DNA of 64,000 nt from positions 1,488,001 through 1,552,000 of the forward strand of contig JAJQJQ010000046.1 of the NCBI GenBank assembly GCA_028622995.1. Reading direction: 5' to 3'. Position 1 is the stretch's first letter, and every line of letters begins with the position of its first letter. Below the pieces are notes generated by a model, which was given only the letters and a program-made list of their open reading frames with translations, was not told the origin of the DNA and did no database searches. This DNA is from Panagrolaimus kolymaensis. Taxonomy: Eukaryota; Nematoda; Chromadorea; Rhabditida; Panagrolaimidae. The position numbers and the translations under genes are program-made. This document shows, in pieces, positions 11,168-22,993 of the stretch.

Positions 11168-11198
11168 GCCGCACCCCTCGCTTCGCTCGGGGTGCGGC
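11168..11198. repeat. GC-rich perfect hairpin
   Basis: GCCGCACCCC at 11168-11177 pairs perfectly with GGGGTGCGGC at 11189-11198 around an 11-base loop. It stands out sharply from the AT-rich surroundings and sits 20 bases before the palindrome at 11219. Confidence 0.75.
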
Positions 11199-11218
11199 GG
11201 GATAATGGTAATTATCAT

Positions 11219-11443
11219 CAGAGCTGTTCATTCTCTTTTTAAAGAGATGATCTCTTTACGTTTTGCCAAGAATTCAAAAAAAAGAGAATCTCTTTTCACT
11301 TCGCTTTATTGAAAGCGAAACATCTCTTTTTGAAAAGAGAAGCGTCTCTTTTTTAAAGCGAAGTGAAAAGAGATTCTCTTTTTTTTGAATTCTTGGCAAA
11401 ACGTAAAGAGATCATCTCTTTAAAAAGAGATTGAACAGCTCTG
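11219..11443. mobile_element. near-perfect long palindrome (MITE-like)
   Basis: Arms 11219-11308 and 11354-11443, 90 bp each, are reverse complements with one mismatch that I can find (TTCATTCTC against TTCAATCTC), around a 45-bp centre. The arms and centre are built from repeated AAAGAGA/TCTCTTT words and share AGAATTCTTGGCAAAACGT-type sequence read in opposite senses. The plus-strand frame 11004-11312 that runs into it is an artefact. No transposase is seen, and CAGAGCTGTTCA forms the outer end. Confidence 0.8.
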
Positions 11444-11756
11444 AGAACAAATAAATAAGACGGACTTCACCTTCAAAAAAATTTAATAAAAAAAAAAGAA
11501 AAAAATTTTTGTTGTTGGGAAAATGCGATTTTTATTTTTTCAAAAATACTTTCAAGTTTTGTAATTAGTAACGAGTATGTCAAAACGTGACTAAAGAAAC
11601 TTTTGTTATTTGTCTCGAAGGATGATCATTTGGTTGAATAATAAAAACAAAAAAGTAAGAGGTTTGATTTATTTTTAGTATTTCAAAAGTTTTTCATTGC
11701 CCAATTTATTTTAGCTGCTTATTAATAAACTGAATTATTATTTTACTTTTATCAAG

Positions 11757-12789
11757 ATGATAGCTATTCCTGCATGCTCGAAGAATGCTCAAACTCAAAG
11801 CTTTTGTTTACCAAAACCTATTATGATTTATATTTGCAAGAACATGAAATCAAAATATTTAGAAAAATTATATAAATCGTGCAAATGCTTTTTTCCTTTA
11901 ATTGAATTAAAAAAAATTGAAAATCTTTGCTTGGTTGGGAAGAGATCGTGTCTTTGTGCCACTAAAGAACGCAAACTCCAATTGTCTGAAACTCCTGAAT
12001 TATTGAATAATGGAATCTTATTTGGAACATTTTGTATTAGCTCCAACAAACCATTTCCATTAAACTTGATAATTGATAAAATTGCCAAATGTTTTTTAAA
12101 TTCTCTTCGAATTTATGAATTGGAAGGACGTAAATTGACTTATGAAGAATTAAAACTTTTAATGGAATCAAAAACGTTAAATCATATAATTTTATCGGAT
12201 GCTGTTAATTATTCTGATGGAAGTCCTGTCCCTTTTGAAGAAATATTATATTTCCTTCCAAAGGCTTCAATAATCACGTAAGGAACTTTTTTTTACTCAG
12301 CGAATAAAGGATAAGCAATCATAGGATAAAAATAGTTACGTTATTGGTAGATTTAAAAGTGTTTTTAGCATTGATTTTCCGCATATAACACCTGAAACTG
12401 GAGAAAAAATTATGTTGTTGAAAAGAGAGAAAAAAATTTTACGTTTTCAGTTAATTGAAGCTAATAATCCAATTGGTACAAAATGCTTATGCCATTTTAT
12501 AAAAGTAAGTTTTAAAATAATAGTTAAAGGTTCATTCCGTATAACATTAAAGTTAAAACTTCGAAAACCTTGATGAATTCATTAATTTGCGTTTATGTAA
12601 TCTTAGGAAAACTTCATTTTTCTGGAAACTTATTTCCTTATCTCTCATCAGCAATTATTACCCGAAAATTATATAATCGAATTTAACCAAAAAATATGTG
12701 ATTGGAAAAAAATCGGAGAACCTATTAATGGTGGTGCAGAAAAGAAAACTTTAAGAATTTTTGGCGATGAAATGCAAGTTTATCTCTAA
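11757..12789 (+). CDS. F-box-family-like protein of nematode expanded type
   Basis: Exons 11757-12277, 12369-12504 and 12607-12789; 279 residues. The N-terminal region (FCLPKPIMIYICKN, then LEKLYKSCKCFF) resembles a degenerate F-box-like helix pair that I recall at the start of many Panagrolaimus-type proteins. The middle has LTYEELKLLMES and SDGSPVPFEEILYFLPKA, which match in position and pattern the middle of the F-box gene at 28536-29622 (LTWKEFCLLTES, VPLECIISRIP). The lengths (279 and 278) and the three-exon layout also match. The likely role is substrate recognition in an SCF ubiquitin ligase; that is inference. The F-box itself is not clear here. AATAAA at 12897-12902 follows the stop. 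Confidence 0.75.
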
Positions 12790-12896
12790 CCATGCCTTTC
12801 ATGTTTCATATCTCCAATGATTAGTCAATATGTTATGATAATCTACAATTTTCCATTTCATTGTTTTCTTTATATTTGTGCCGTACAGAATTTGGA

Positions 12897-12902
12897 AATA
12901 AA
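12897..12902 (+). terminator. AATAAA polyadenylation signal
   Basis: AATAAA 108 bases after the stop of the F-box-like gene, in the space before the convergent ankyrin gene. Confidence 0.5.
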
Positions 12903-13038
12903 AGTTTTACAAGTGATGACAAATAAGAAAACACATATTCTTTATTTATATAAAGACAAAAGAAAATAAGAACATAAAAAACAATGTAAAAAAAGAAAGC
13001 ATTACAAAAATATAAAGGTATTCAATAAAAAGAAACAG

Positions 13039-14210
13039 TTAAAAAGTTCCATAAGTAGGTGATTTGAAGCTTTTGTTTGACATGGATGCTAATAAATTTC
13101 TAAGACTTTCACGGTTACTAATATCGAATCCATTTTTGCCTGCATTATTCTTCAATGACAAGTTTCCACCAGCTTTGAACAAATCTCGTAGACATTGTTG
13201 TTGGATTTCATCTTCGCATGCTAACAAAGTTGGAGTCATACCTTCATTATCAGGAGCATTAGGATTTGCGCCAATGTTCAAGAGGTAACAAGCAGCAGAA
13301 TGATGATTATAGAATACAGCATAATGAAGAGCAGTGAAACCATTATCATCAGCCAAATCAAGACCAATAATTCTTTTTAATTCATCATGTTTGCTTTCAC
13401 TTGGTAATTTATCAGCACGACGTTTAGCACAAACTTTGAATAAATCGATGATGTTAGCATGACCAAACGAAGAAGCAATCATTAAAGCAGTTTGATCTGA
13501 ATCATTTCGAGCGCAAAGATCTTGCTCTTTTCTCAACAAAATTTCAACGATACTTTTTCGACCAAGAGCTGAACCATACATAAGTGGAGTCCACCTTTTT
13601 GAATTGACATAAGTTGAATATTTTTGAGGATCACGATTAAATGCAATCTGAAAAGATTCATGTAACAAGCTCTAATCTTTGAAAAGCAAATAACCAACTT
13701 CAAAAAGAGCTGAAGAACCACCATTTGCAGCTGAACAAGGATCCATTTGCCATTCATTTCCATCCGTATACCGAATATTAGATAAATCTTCAAATTGACT
13801 AAGGAACGATTGCTTTGCTGAAGGTTGTTTGGGAGTAGACCATAATTGTTGAAAAGATGCAGCAATTCCTTTCTAAAAAGAGGAAAATGTAAACAACGAA
13901 AGCGATAATAATAATAAAAAAAGCTTACACGTTTTGATTTCTTTGGAAGTTTAGATCGCTGTGATTCAAGGGCATCATATAATTTCTTAGCATCTTCTTT
14001 GTTGAACGAAAAACACTAAAAATGAATTAATAAAAATCTTTATGAATAACCTTATTAAAGAAAACATACATCTTCGAGTTCATTTAATGGAGCAGCAGCT
14101 AATTGAGCAAGAGTAAATTCCTCAGCATCGACATTTTCACCAAGAATGAGACCCAAATTTTGAAGAAATTCAACAGTTTCATGAAGCTTTTTTTCTTCAA
14201 CCACAGCCAT
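13039..14210 (-). CDS. ankyrin-repeat protein
   Basis: Exons in transcript order: 14210-14070, 14015-13929, 13872-13699 and 13647-13039; 336 residues, frame continuous. The N-terminal 115 residues are acidic or Lys-rich without a recognised domain (MAVVEEKKLHETVEFLQNLG; later LPKKSKRKG). The last exon encodes about four ankyrin repeats: RWTPLMYGSALGRKSIVEILL, DQTALMIASSFGHANIIDLF, NGFTALHYAVFYNHHSAACYLL with NIGANPNAPD, and EGMTPTLLACED with LFKAGGN. It likely acts as a protein-binding scaffold in the cytoplasm or nucleus. The arrangement recalls ANKS-type proteins, but I see no SAM domain, so I do not assign an orthologue. Intron 3 uses a GTTGGT donor, the only phase-0 choice that avoids an in-frame TAG. 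Confidence 0.88.
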
Positions 14211-15177
14211 TTTTTGAGAATGAGATCGTCGAAAGCAGCAGAGTTTTGAAGAGCAGAGAATCAAAAAAAGTGTTTTTCGTTTGATTGATGATTGTCTAAA
14301 AAAATAGCCTATCAAAAAAAAAAAATAGAAGGCGAGTAAAATTTTTGTTGGAACAAAAAAGAGCGGCATTCTCGTTGAGATTTCACTTGATTCAAAAAAA
14401 GGCTTCATTCTTCTTTTTCTTTTTTCGTTTTTCTTTCTTTTGACCTTCAAGAAAAACTGCTGTAAAAAAAAAATGAGAAGAATTTACAAATATTTCCAAG
14501 ATTTTTAATGTTAACCATTTTGTATTATTTGTATGTACATAGCATAATCAGACCTTAGCGGATATACAGTAATGTTAGCAGTTTTTACAAACTGCTTTAA
14601 AAAAATTTGATAACAAATATGGGTAATATTAATGAGATGCATTCTGTTCATTGATTTTTTTCGTCATTCATCGAAGCCATTTTTGTTTTAAACAGGTTTC
14701 AGAAAATATCTGAACTCAATGAGATTTAGGATTTCTTACTAACAGTTTCTATTTGTGAAAAACACCTTCAAAATGTTATTCAAACACGTTTAGCCTATTT
14801 ATTTCCAAGAACTAACAGCTTGAACCAAAAATATTGTTAATAGTCGAAGAAAAAATTTGCGGGACTTTCACTCAAAGCTTCAAATATGCGTATAAGCATT
14901 ACTACGTTCCATTGATTCGATACACTCTAGTTCTTCTCTCATCGTTGAAACACACGATCTTATTTCATTACCAAAAAATTTTTGTTCTCTTCTATCCAAA
15001 TTAACATATTGCTTTCTTGAAAGCTACGTTACACTTGTTTTTCGCATAAAAGTAATCCGCAAACAGCATCAATAATACCAACATAAATATAAAATTCACA
15101 AGCCTTTATTCTCATTTACAAAAAATACAACAAAAACAACAAAAAAGAAAGAAATAAGAAAAATGATCAAATACATA
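14211..15177. other. intergenic, no gene seen
   Basis: Promoter side of the ankyrin gene and 3' side of the SAP30BP-like gene. AT-rich; nothing else could be supported. Confidence 0.45.
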
Positions 15178-15935
15178 CTAATGATGCTTTGATTTTGATT
15201 TATGAGATTGCTGTGAACCTTCTTGTTGTGAAGCTAAAAACAAAGAATCAGTATTTCATAAAGCTTCTTGCAGCATTCAAGCATTTATTGCTGCTTACCT
15301 AAGTGATCATAAAAATCATCTTTATCAAAATCATCTCTGCTGAATACTCTTGCAGATTTATCCAAATTAGAACCAGTAAAATCGATATCAAATTTTCCCA
15401 TTAAAAAATCATATAATGCAGGATTCTTGAAAGCTTTATTTCCATCCAATTCTTGTTCCAAATTTCTTCCTTGAGTTTTTAATTGAAACATGTAATCATA
15501 TTTTCGCTGAAAAAAGGAGTATGAAATTATGGAAAGTTGTTGCAAGAAGGGAAGCGACTTACTTGAACTTCAGGAGAAACATTTATTGGTGTAGCTTTTC
15601 GCTTGAATTGTTCTGCATATGATCCAATAAATGGAGAACGTTGACGAGGTCTTGATGGTGGCACAGGAGGAGATTTGCTACCTTTTGTTTGAATTATTTG
15701 AACTTCAGGTGATGGAGTTTTTTCTGGCATTTCTTCATCCACATTTTCATTATTTTCGGTTATTTGAGAAACAGCTTTTGATGATGATGGATCAACATGC
15801 ATCGGAGAATCGTCGTCTAAAAATAGTTTCATAAAAAATTGGTATTAAAAACAATGGGAAAAACAAACCTTTACAAGTTGATAGCCTTCTTTGTTCCTCA
15901 TCTGAATCATATTGATATCCCACTAAACCAGCCAT
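15178..15935 (-). CDS. SAP30-binding protein (HCNGP family)
   Basis: Exons in transcript order: 15935-15869, 15816-15563, 15506-15299 and 15233-15178; 194 residues. The N-terminus MAGLVGYQYDSDEEQ is typical of the family. It is followed by an acidic, Pro/Ser-rich region (PEKTPSPEVQ; PPVPPSRPRQRSP). The HCNGP core lies at about residues 105-180: VQRKYDYMFQLKTQGRNLEQ, FKNPALYDFLMGKFDID, TGSNLDKSARVF and FDKDDFYDHLASQQ. These blocks match the family pattern in which a helix is followed by NPxxYEKL and TNYPKDxFD. The known human protein binds SAP30 and acts in transcription and splicing in the nucleus. It is shorter than the vertebrate protein, lacking the long C-terminal Thr/Ser tail, and ends instead in a His/Lys/Ser stretch. 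Confidence 0.87.
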
Positions 15936-16452
15936 AGCTTTTATTGAATTGACGAAAATGAACTAAAAAGAATTGGATTGAATCTTGAATGCAGATAGAA
16001 AACTTCCGACAGCAACAAAAAAAAGAAGGGAATCCAAAAAGGTTTTTTTATTGCATTGAAAGACGTTAAGCCCGAAACATACGATAATCAAGCATTTGAA
16101 AATTTTGAGAAAAAACAAATTCGCTTCTCCAAATGAAGCAAATTTAGGAAATGATCTTTGTTTGATAATTTTTATCGGTTTGTTTTAAAATCGCTAATCA
16201 GGAGTTTAACAAAGCTGGAGAGAGAAAATAGTTTTCATATCCGTCAACTTTGTCAATCCCACTCTCCATTTCCACATCTTGACATGTTACTCCATTTTTG
16301 TATGTATTTTATTGATTTTAAAATTGTAAAGATTTGTTAAAGAAAACCGTTTTTTCTAAATATCCAAGGAAACAAAACATAAACCATTTATTATATACTA
16401 CATAACTACATAAAAACAATTATCCTAATTAATATTCATTATTTAATTTACT
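15936..16452. other. intergenic, no gene seen
   Basis: Space between the SAP30BP-like start and the SLC10 stop, both minus strand. No other feature supported. Confidence 0.45.
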
Positions 16453-18513
16453 CTATGCATTTAGAGTGGCAGCAGGTATTAGTACTTGTTCAATTAACAT
16501 TTCTTCCATAAACTTCACTCTTTCTTCTTCTGATGATGAATTCGGTTGATTGGTGGATGATGATGGAAGGCAAATGAGTGGTTGATTGCATTCATCTTGG
16601 ACTCGAGTTGAAAGAGATTTCTGCGGTGATTTGATTGAGAAAGGCTAAAAAGCATAGATTGTATCACATCCGAAAAAAATAACAATTAAGTGCTAACTTA
16701 CCATAAGATTTGATTGTTCTTTTTCAATATCAATTGATGATGTTTTACGATTTTTGATAAACTTGATGAAACCATGAACTCCATAACTAAGTAGAATAGG
16801 AAACGGAGTAAAGCATGCAACAAGAACAGGCATCAAAACACTAATATCAGCATCAGGTTGTTGGAATGAAAACTAAAAATGAATAAATTAAAAAAGCAAA
16901 AGCAAGCCTTTATTAATGAACCTAATGCTTACCTTTAACAACATTATAGCGATTCCAGTATTTTGTACACCAGTTTCAACAGCAATTGCCGTGACATTTG
17001 CAGGCTTTTGTCCTAATATTAAAGCAGAGAAGCAACCAAACATAAAACCACATCCAGGAAGTAAGAAACCAGCTAACAGCGCTTGCCATGTCAGCAGTTT
17101 AAACATGTAAAGATTCAATAGAGTTCCAAAAGTAATTACAAATAAAAGAACAAAAATTATAAATGGACGAAGAACTTTTCGAGCTTTTACAGCAAAACTG
17201 GGCCATAATTTCGCAATAGCAATTCCAATCAAAAGAGGCCCAACAAGAATAATTAATCCACTGATGATGTTGAGATATGGAACTTTGACATTAACATTAG
17301 TAAGGCCTTGAAGGAATTTATGACCAAGAAGATTCATCCATAATGGAATTAAGCCTGAAAATATGAAAATGTAACATAGAAAAAAAAGATTTGGACAAAA
17401 TTTGAAGGCAATAATGAATGACAACAAAAAACTAAACTAAACTCACAGATTGAAGCCACAGTACTAATAAATGTCATCGTGATGGATAAATTAACGTTTC
17501 CTTCTAATAATAATGTCCAAAAATTACTTGCACCACCACCAGGAGAACATCCAGTAACGAAGAGACCAAGTGCAAATGAATTCAATCCTCGAGGAAGCAA
17601 AACCATATGAGCAATAGTATACGAAATTAAAGGCATTAAAATGAATTGTGTAAAACATCCAATAAATGGTGCAAGTGGCTGTTTCATTGTTGACAATACT
17701 GCTTTCAAATCCAGTTCACAACCCATCAGAATATTTGCTATGGTTATCAATAAGATCAAAGTTAAAATAAATATTTTTGTCATCAGCGTTTCACCTTCCT
17801 TTCGAATCACCCATAAATCCATTCGTGCTGCACCATGAATTGGTTTTAACATACTACCAAAATCTTGACCATCTTCTTCAAATTCAAGAAGTTCAAAATC
17901 AGCTGATGATTCTCCAACAGAAGTTAAGCGGACTTGAAAAGCTGTTTTTCCCATAGAAATTGCATCCACATTTGCTTGAAACTGAAAACAACGATAATGA
18001 TGAATAAAAAAGCGGATGTAAGGTCAAGGTATTTATATGGTTATTATAATCTTTCCATAAAATGACTATCAGCATATTGGTTCCAATGTGCATCGTTTAC
18101 TAACCTCATAAACCAAAGTTCCATCAATACCAGTAAAATTCGATATATTTAGTAGTAGATATGATTTGTCTATCCTTGCAATACCATCATGTAATGTCCT
18201 AAAACCAAAATCAAGTTTATTTGTTCGTAGCTTTCAAAATAACAACTTACTTTAACGACAATTTTAAAGGTTTATCATAGTATTGACTTGAATGAAATTC
18301 ATTTCTATCAAAATAAACTTTAACATTTATTGAAGCATTGTGTCCTTCAACAAGATCATGAATATACGACGGATAAAATTGAATTTTAGATAAATCATGA
18401 ACCGTTCCAGCTGCAGCTAAACATGAATGAAGGAATAGTGCAAGCACCCATAGAAAAGGACATTTAATACTTGATATTGATTCTGAATTGAATTGACGAG
18501 TTAAAGTACCCAT
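16453..18513 (-). CDS. SLC10 (sodium/bile acid cotransporter) family membrane protein with extracellular N-terminal domain
   Basis: Exons in transcript order: 18513-18251, 18198-18105, 17981-17447, 17354-16933, 16872-16702 and 16644-16453; 558 residues, frame continuous. A hydrophobic segment at about residues 19-35 is a signal peptide or first membrane segment. About 160 residues of likely extracellular domain follow, as in the SLC10A3/A5 (P3) branch. The transporter core has LTLILLITIANILMGCELDL, then LAPFIGCFTQFILMPLISY and the diagnostic LFVTGCSPGGGASNFWTLLL (the family motif with crossing-helix Gly residues). Later come GLIILVGPLLIGIAI and VTAIAVETGVQNTGIAIMLL (second motif). The C-terminus is a cytosolic Ser-rich tail. 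Members of SLC10 carry bile acids, steroid sulphates or unknown anions with sodium; substrate here is unknown. Confidence 0.92.
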
Positions 18514-19211
18514 TTCAAAGTTCGAAAGAAGTTCATAAAGCTAAAAAAAAGTTATTTGGTGAAAAAATAAATTATGGCAAGGAAGAAAAAAGACTAATAA
18601 ACGCGGAAATTAGAGTTATCAAAATCAAGTGGAAGAATACAGGAAAGGAATTTCAACATGATGGGTGTAAAAAATAAACAAAAAAATAATCGAACCAGAA
18701 ACTACATTTTTTATGCAAATTTTTAATAATTTTTTTTACACTCGATCAACGATGAAGAGGAAGAAGGAGGAGGTTGTTTTTGTTGATCAGCGCAAAACAA
18801 GCTTTGATCAACATAAACTTTTTTTTCTTTGTGGGAGTTTTTTTCTTTTGCTCATTAGCTTGAGAAAGTTTTTGTTTTACAAATTTTTAGGATTTTCTAT
18901 GATTTGCTTCTGAACGAACTTTTAGCGAATAATGAAGGTTTATTTAATATTAAAAAAAATTGTAAAGTTTTTAACATTAATAAAATTGATGACGGGAACT
19001 AAAATTTATTGTGGATTTAAAATAACATGAAGAAGTAATGGATGGCACTTGTAAGGAAATGGCATCAAGTGGATTGAGTGAAAATGTATGTGGAGCAGAA
19101 ATGCTTTAAATCACCCGAACATAGCCTGCTTGTTGCCACAGAAAAATGTGGCATGATTTTATTCTTTTGAGAGATTGACATCAGAAAGCTAAAAAAAATT
19201 TTTTCTTTTTT
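18514..19211. other. intergenic, no gene seen
   Basis: Upstream side of the SLC10 gene. Short plus-strand frames are homopolymer-driven. Confidence 0.45.
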
Positions 19212-20980
19212 CTAAGTTTTCGAACAAATAATGCTTGCCTCATTTACAAGATTTTCATTATCAATTTCAATAATCAAATTTGGATTATTATTATTGTTTC
19301 CACCATTTTCAGATGGTAAAATATTATTAATTACATCGCATACAGCTTCATATTCCTCATCATCATTATTTTCGTTATGAATGGTAGAAGATGAAGAACG
19401 AATTAAAGATGATTCACCAAAAGCACTTTGAGCTAAATTTTCCATTGGAACTTCCACGAGATTTACTCGATCTGAATCCAATTCATTTCGGCGATGATTA
19501 CATAAACGACGAATTCGCTCCCAAATAAAATCTAAAAATTCTTTTTTTGAAATCATTAATTTTTTTTTCTTCAAAAAAGCTTACTATTTTTATAATTTTC
19601 ATTTATGGTTGAAATAATAATTACAATAATTAAAATAATAATTGCAAATGAAACAGCAAAGATTGTAACAAATTTGATTGGTGGAGCACTTTTTTTGGAT
19701 GTCCTAAAATGTTTGTAATAAATATCTAATTTTCCAAGCAAATATTTTTTTAACTTACGATTTTGGTCGACTTCTTCCTTTTTCACGTCGAAGAAGAATG
19801 GATTTATTAGGATAAAGATTGGTATAAGCTTTGGTAAAATTTATGGACTCATTAATCATTTCCGTTACGAATGGAATCAAATGAACTAAAACTTCTGCTT
19901 CTAAAAAAAAGTGAAAATATAAACCTTTGAAGTTATTTAATTTTTTTAAGATTTTATTTACCATAATCCTCAAAACCATCAATATAAAGTTGAGCACCAG
20001 AAAAAAATGTTGGATTTTTTTGAACTGACGTTTCATTAATTGCATTTGGTGGAGGAATTAATTTAATTTCATCTTCGTGTCCAATGGTAATAATATTCAC
20101 AATTATGCCAACTATATCGGTTACTAAAATACGTGCCTTTTATTTTTTTAATTACCACGAGTCTCTTCACGGAAATCGGTTTTATTTTTAAAACCAACAA
20201 TTGCAATACCAAACTTGTAAAAACAGAAACTGAGAACTTACGTTTTTTGTCAATCAAAAATTCATTAAAATTTTCTTGACATTTTTCTGGTCCAAAATTT
20301 TGATGTTCATAATTTCCATTAAATTCAAATAAAATATAATTTTTAACTGAATTTTTTTGATGATTTTTATAAATTACAAAATCATTTAAAGCTTCTTTTA
20401 ATTGTTCACAAACATCCATGGTTTCATCTTTACGTGATTCACGTGGCTGTGGAGCTTGCTTAATTTTTTCATGCGCAATTTCTGCTGCATGCGTTGTTTG
20501 TTGATTGGTCGATGATGAAGGAGATGAAATGGAAGGTTTAAAAGTTTTAAAAAAATTTGTTCGATTTGGATGAAATGAATAATGATCGCTGATACCATTG
20601 TTTTCCAAAATTATTAAATTAAATATTATTTTTTCGCTATATTCGGGAATTAAACATGCAATGGAATGAAAAATTTTTATGACAATTTCTTGCTGAAAAA
20701 AAAACAAAGAAAGTAAGTTTTGAAAATAAAAAAAAAATTAATGATATCTTAGTTATTTGACTCTCGCTTAACTTACAGTAACTTCATCAAGTTGAGAATT
20801 TAAAACAAAAATATAATCATTTGAAAATTTTGTTTGTATTTCATTAAAATTCACTGTTGTAATATTTATTTGAGAATATGGTGGTTCACATGTTTTCCTA
20901 CTATTATTTGCAGATGAAACAATAGCAATCGAAAATGGTAAATGAAAAAATATCAAAACGAATAATATTCTCCAAAACAT
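19212..20980 (-). CDS. single-pass type I membrane protein, family not recognised
   Basis: Exons in transcript order: 20980-20777, 20692-20242, 20123-19962, 19900-19759, 19703-19585 and 19531-19212; 465 residues, all junctions in phase. The start MFWRILFVLIFFHLPFSIA is a signal peptide. The ectodomain of about 310 residues alternates hydrophobic strands and helices (NDYIFVLNSQLDEVTQQE, then VCEQLKEALNDFV, NYILFEFNGN, LTDIVGIIVNIITIGHEDE and TFFSGAQLYIDG), which suggests a Rossmann-like, possibly von Willebrand A-like, fold. That is a guess, since no MIDAS motif is clear. N-glycosylation sequons are visible (NITT, NRT, NES). One membrane segment follows (FVTIFAVSFAIIILIIVIII). The cytoplasmic tail of about 100 residues is acidic and Asn-rich. 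The function is unknown; it could be an adhesion or surface receptor. Confidence 0.83.
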
Positions 20981-21938
20981 GAGCAACAAAATAAAGGAGA
21001 AGTTGTTGCTAAAAATTTTGTAAAGAATTCAAAAACGGTTTAAAAAATGTTAATTTTCTTCCAAAAAAAGAGTGAATAATTTAAGAAATGGTTTCGCGTG
21101 AAAAGCTAACGATGAATGATAAAAATAATTAATACTGCAAGGTTTTCATTAGCTTTGCGCAAGCAAAACTTTTATTTTTGAAACCCATCGACCCTTTTTT
21201 TTCTTGTTATCTTAATTTTTATTTTTTTAAAAAAATTTACACTTCTTGATTTAAAAAAAAAATTAATTAGTTTTAAGCAAAGCAGCTTTAGAGCCAAAAG
21301 AAAAAGAAAAGGCAACTGAAAATGATTCATTTTTCACTTTTCATCATTTTTTAAAGTCTGTATAAAAATCAATCCTTTGTATTTGTATTTATATCTTCGA
21401 TGTTGTTGTTTTATTTTCGTCGCCGCCGTAGTCTTTAAAAAACCAAAACATTTCCGTGTTTAGCAGCAGTGGCTCGGCTTTTTGGAATAAAAAAAATGCA
21501 TACATAACCTTTCATTCACATCGATGTTGAAAGAAAAAGTTAAAAAAAAAAAGCGCAACAAAAACTGATCTTTTTGGTTTGATATTTTTTACATAGTTTT
21601 GCCAACCTGCAAGTCGTTAGGAATTATTTAAAAGAAAAAAAAAGTAAAACAACGGCATTACATCTTTGAAAAAAAAAACATTTCGAAACAATTATTTAAT
21701 TCCTGATTCTTTTTAATAATTAAAATCTATGAATTTAAGAAAAGAAGAAACAAAACAAAATTTACCTTTTTTTATTCAAAACCCCAAATTCAAGTTCTTT
21801 TCAATCAAAGTTTAAAATTTTATTATTAAATTTTTTTAAATATAAAATAAATGAAATAATACAAAGGTATAATAATATGAAATGAAAAACACAATTAAAT
21901 TAAAAAAAACCCATTTTTTTAGTTTAAAAATTGTGGGT
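20981..21938. other. intergenic, no gene seen
   Basis: AT-rich, with many A and T runs. Presumably includes the promoter of the membrane protein gene at 19212-20980. Confidence 0.45.
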
Positions 21939-22485
21939 TCAAACCATTGAGTTATTGTATACAGTTTTAAGTTTATAAAAATCAAAAGATCTCGTTGCAT
22001 AAACAATGTTTGTTTTAGGTTGGCGATTTTTGTTGAGTATGTCAACTTCATTTTTGGAAACTGAGTTGGTTGAAGGGTTTTCAGCTTGGGGATTTGCTTG
22101 CTTTGAAGAATTAACACTAATGGGATTTGTTGCATTATCAATATGCCTTTTCTTGGAATTTTGATAATAAAAGCAGCCAAATACTGCGAATATGCAAAAA
22201 ATAATAAGCAAGATAGCAAAAATGCATAGAATAATTATAAACAGAACTGTTAAATATTTAAGCATTGATGCTTCATCATCAAGATTCTTTTTTTCGGAAT
22301 CCTAAAATTTATTTAAACAAAAAGCTAATCCACATTTACATACTTACAATTTTTTCTTGACGATGGAAAAATTCATTAGCTAATTTTAAAAATTCTTCAA
22401 ATGAATTTCCTAAGGAAATTTCGATACCGGCATTCGATTTTACAAAAATGATTATAAATACAAAAAATAATAATTGAATTTTCAT
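21939..22485 (-). CDS. small single-pass membrane protein, family not recognised
   Basis: Exons 22485-22348 and 22301-21939; 166 residues. The start MKIQLLFFVFIIIFVKSNAG is a signal peptide. A short extracellular helix follows (NSFEEFLKLANEFFHRQEKI), then the membrane segment YLTVLFIIILCIFAILLIIF and continuation, CFYYQNSKKR as a stop-transfer, and a cytoplasmic tail of about 85 residues rich in Asn, Ser and Gln. It lies just downstream of the AP-3 delta gene and upstream of another single-pass membrane protein of unknown family on the same strand. The extracellular part is only about 40 residues, so an accessory subunit role is possible. That is speculation. Confidence 0.7.
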
Positions 22486-22993
22486 CGTAGTTTCTAAACC
22501 TAAATAAAACTTTAAAACAAGCGTCGAAAACTTTAAAACCACAATAATTAAAACAAGAATGATTCGATAATGTTTTTTTAGAGCTCCATGTTGTTGTCAT
22601 AAATTCTTCGAGAACCTGCCTTATACTCGTATTTAATTATTCTAACTTATTTGTCATAATGGTGATTATCCAAATATCTTTCATTTTTACTACGGCTCCA
22701 AAAGATCGGCTGCAAGTTAAAGATAAAGTTTTTCGTCATCAAAAATTTGCAAATTCTGTCCCTGATTTAGTGAACTTTTTATTCACTCATTTTTTTCCTT
22801 CGTAATTCAATACACATTTTTTTGTAAAAAATAATTTATTTTGTCCATATAAAAAAAAGAAGGAGTATTCAATAATAATTTAATAAATTATTAAAACAAA
22901 CAAACAAAAATATTCAATTGATGCCATTCTTTTCGCTTTTTTAAAAACCTTTTTATTAAATAACTTTCTATCATTTTTTCGTTTTCTTTAATT
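22486..22993. other. intergenic, no gene seen
   Basis: About 500 bases between two minus-strand genes, too long for a typical nematode operon spacer. No trans-splice acceptor was identified. Confidence 0.45.

Noticed and set aside
11004..11312. 102-codon plus-strand frame
   Set aside because: It runs through the GC-rich hairpin and into the left arm of the palindrome, with no family resemblance and no splice partners.
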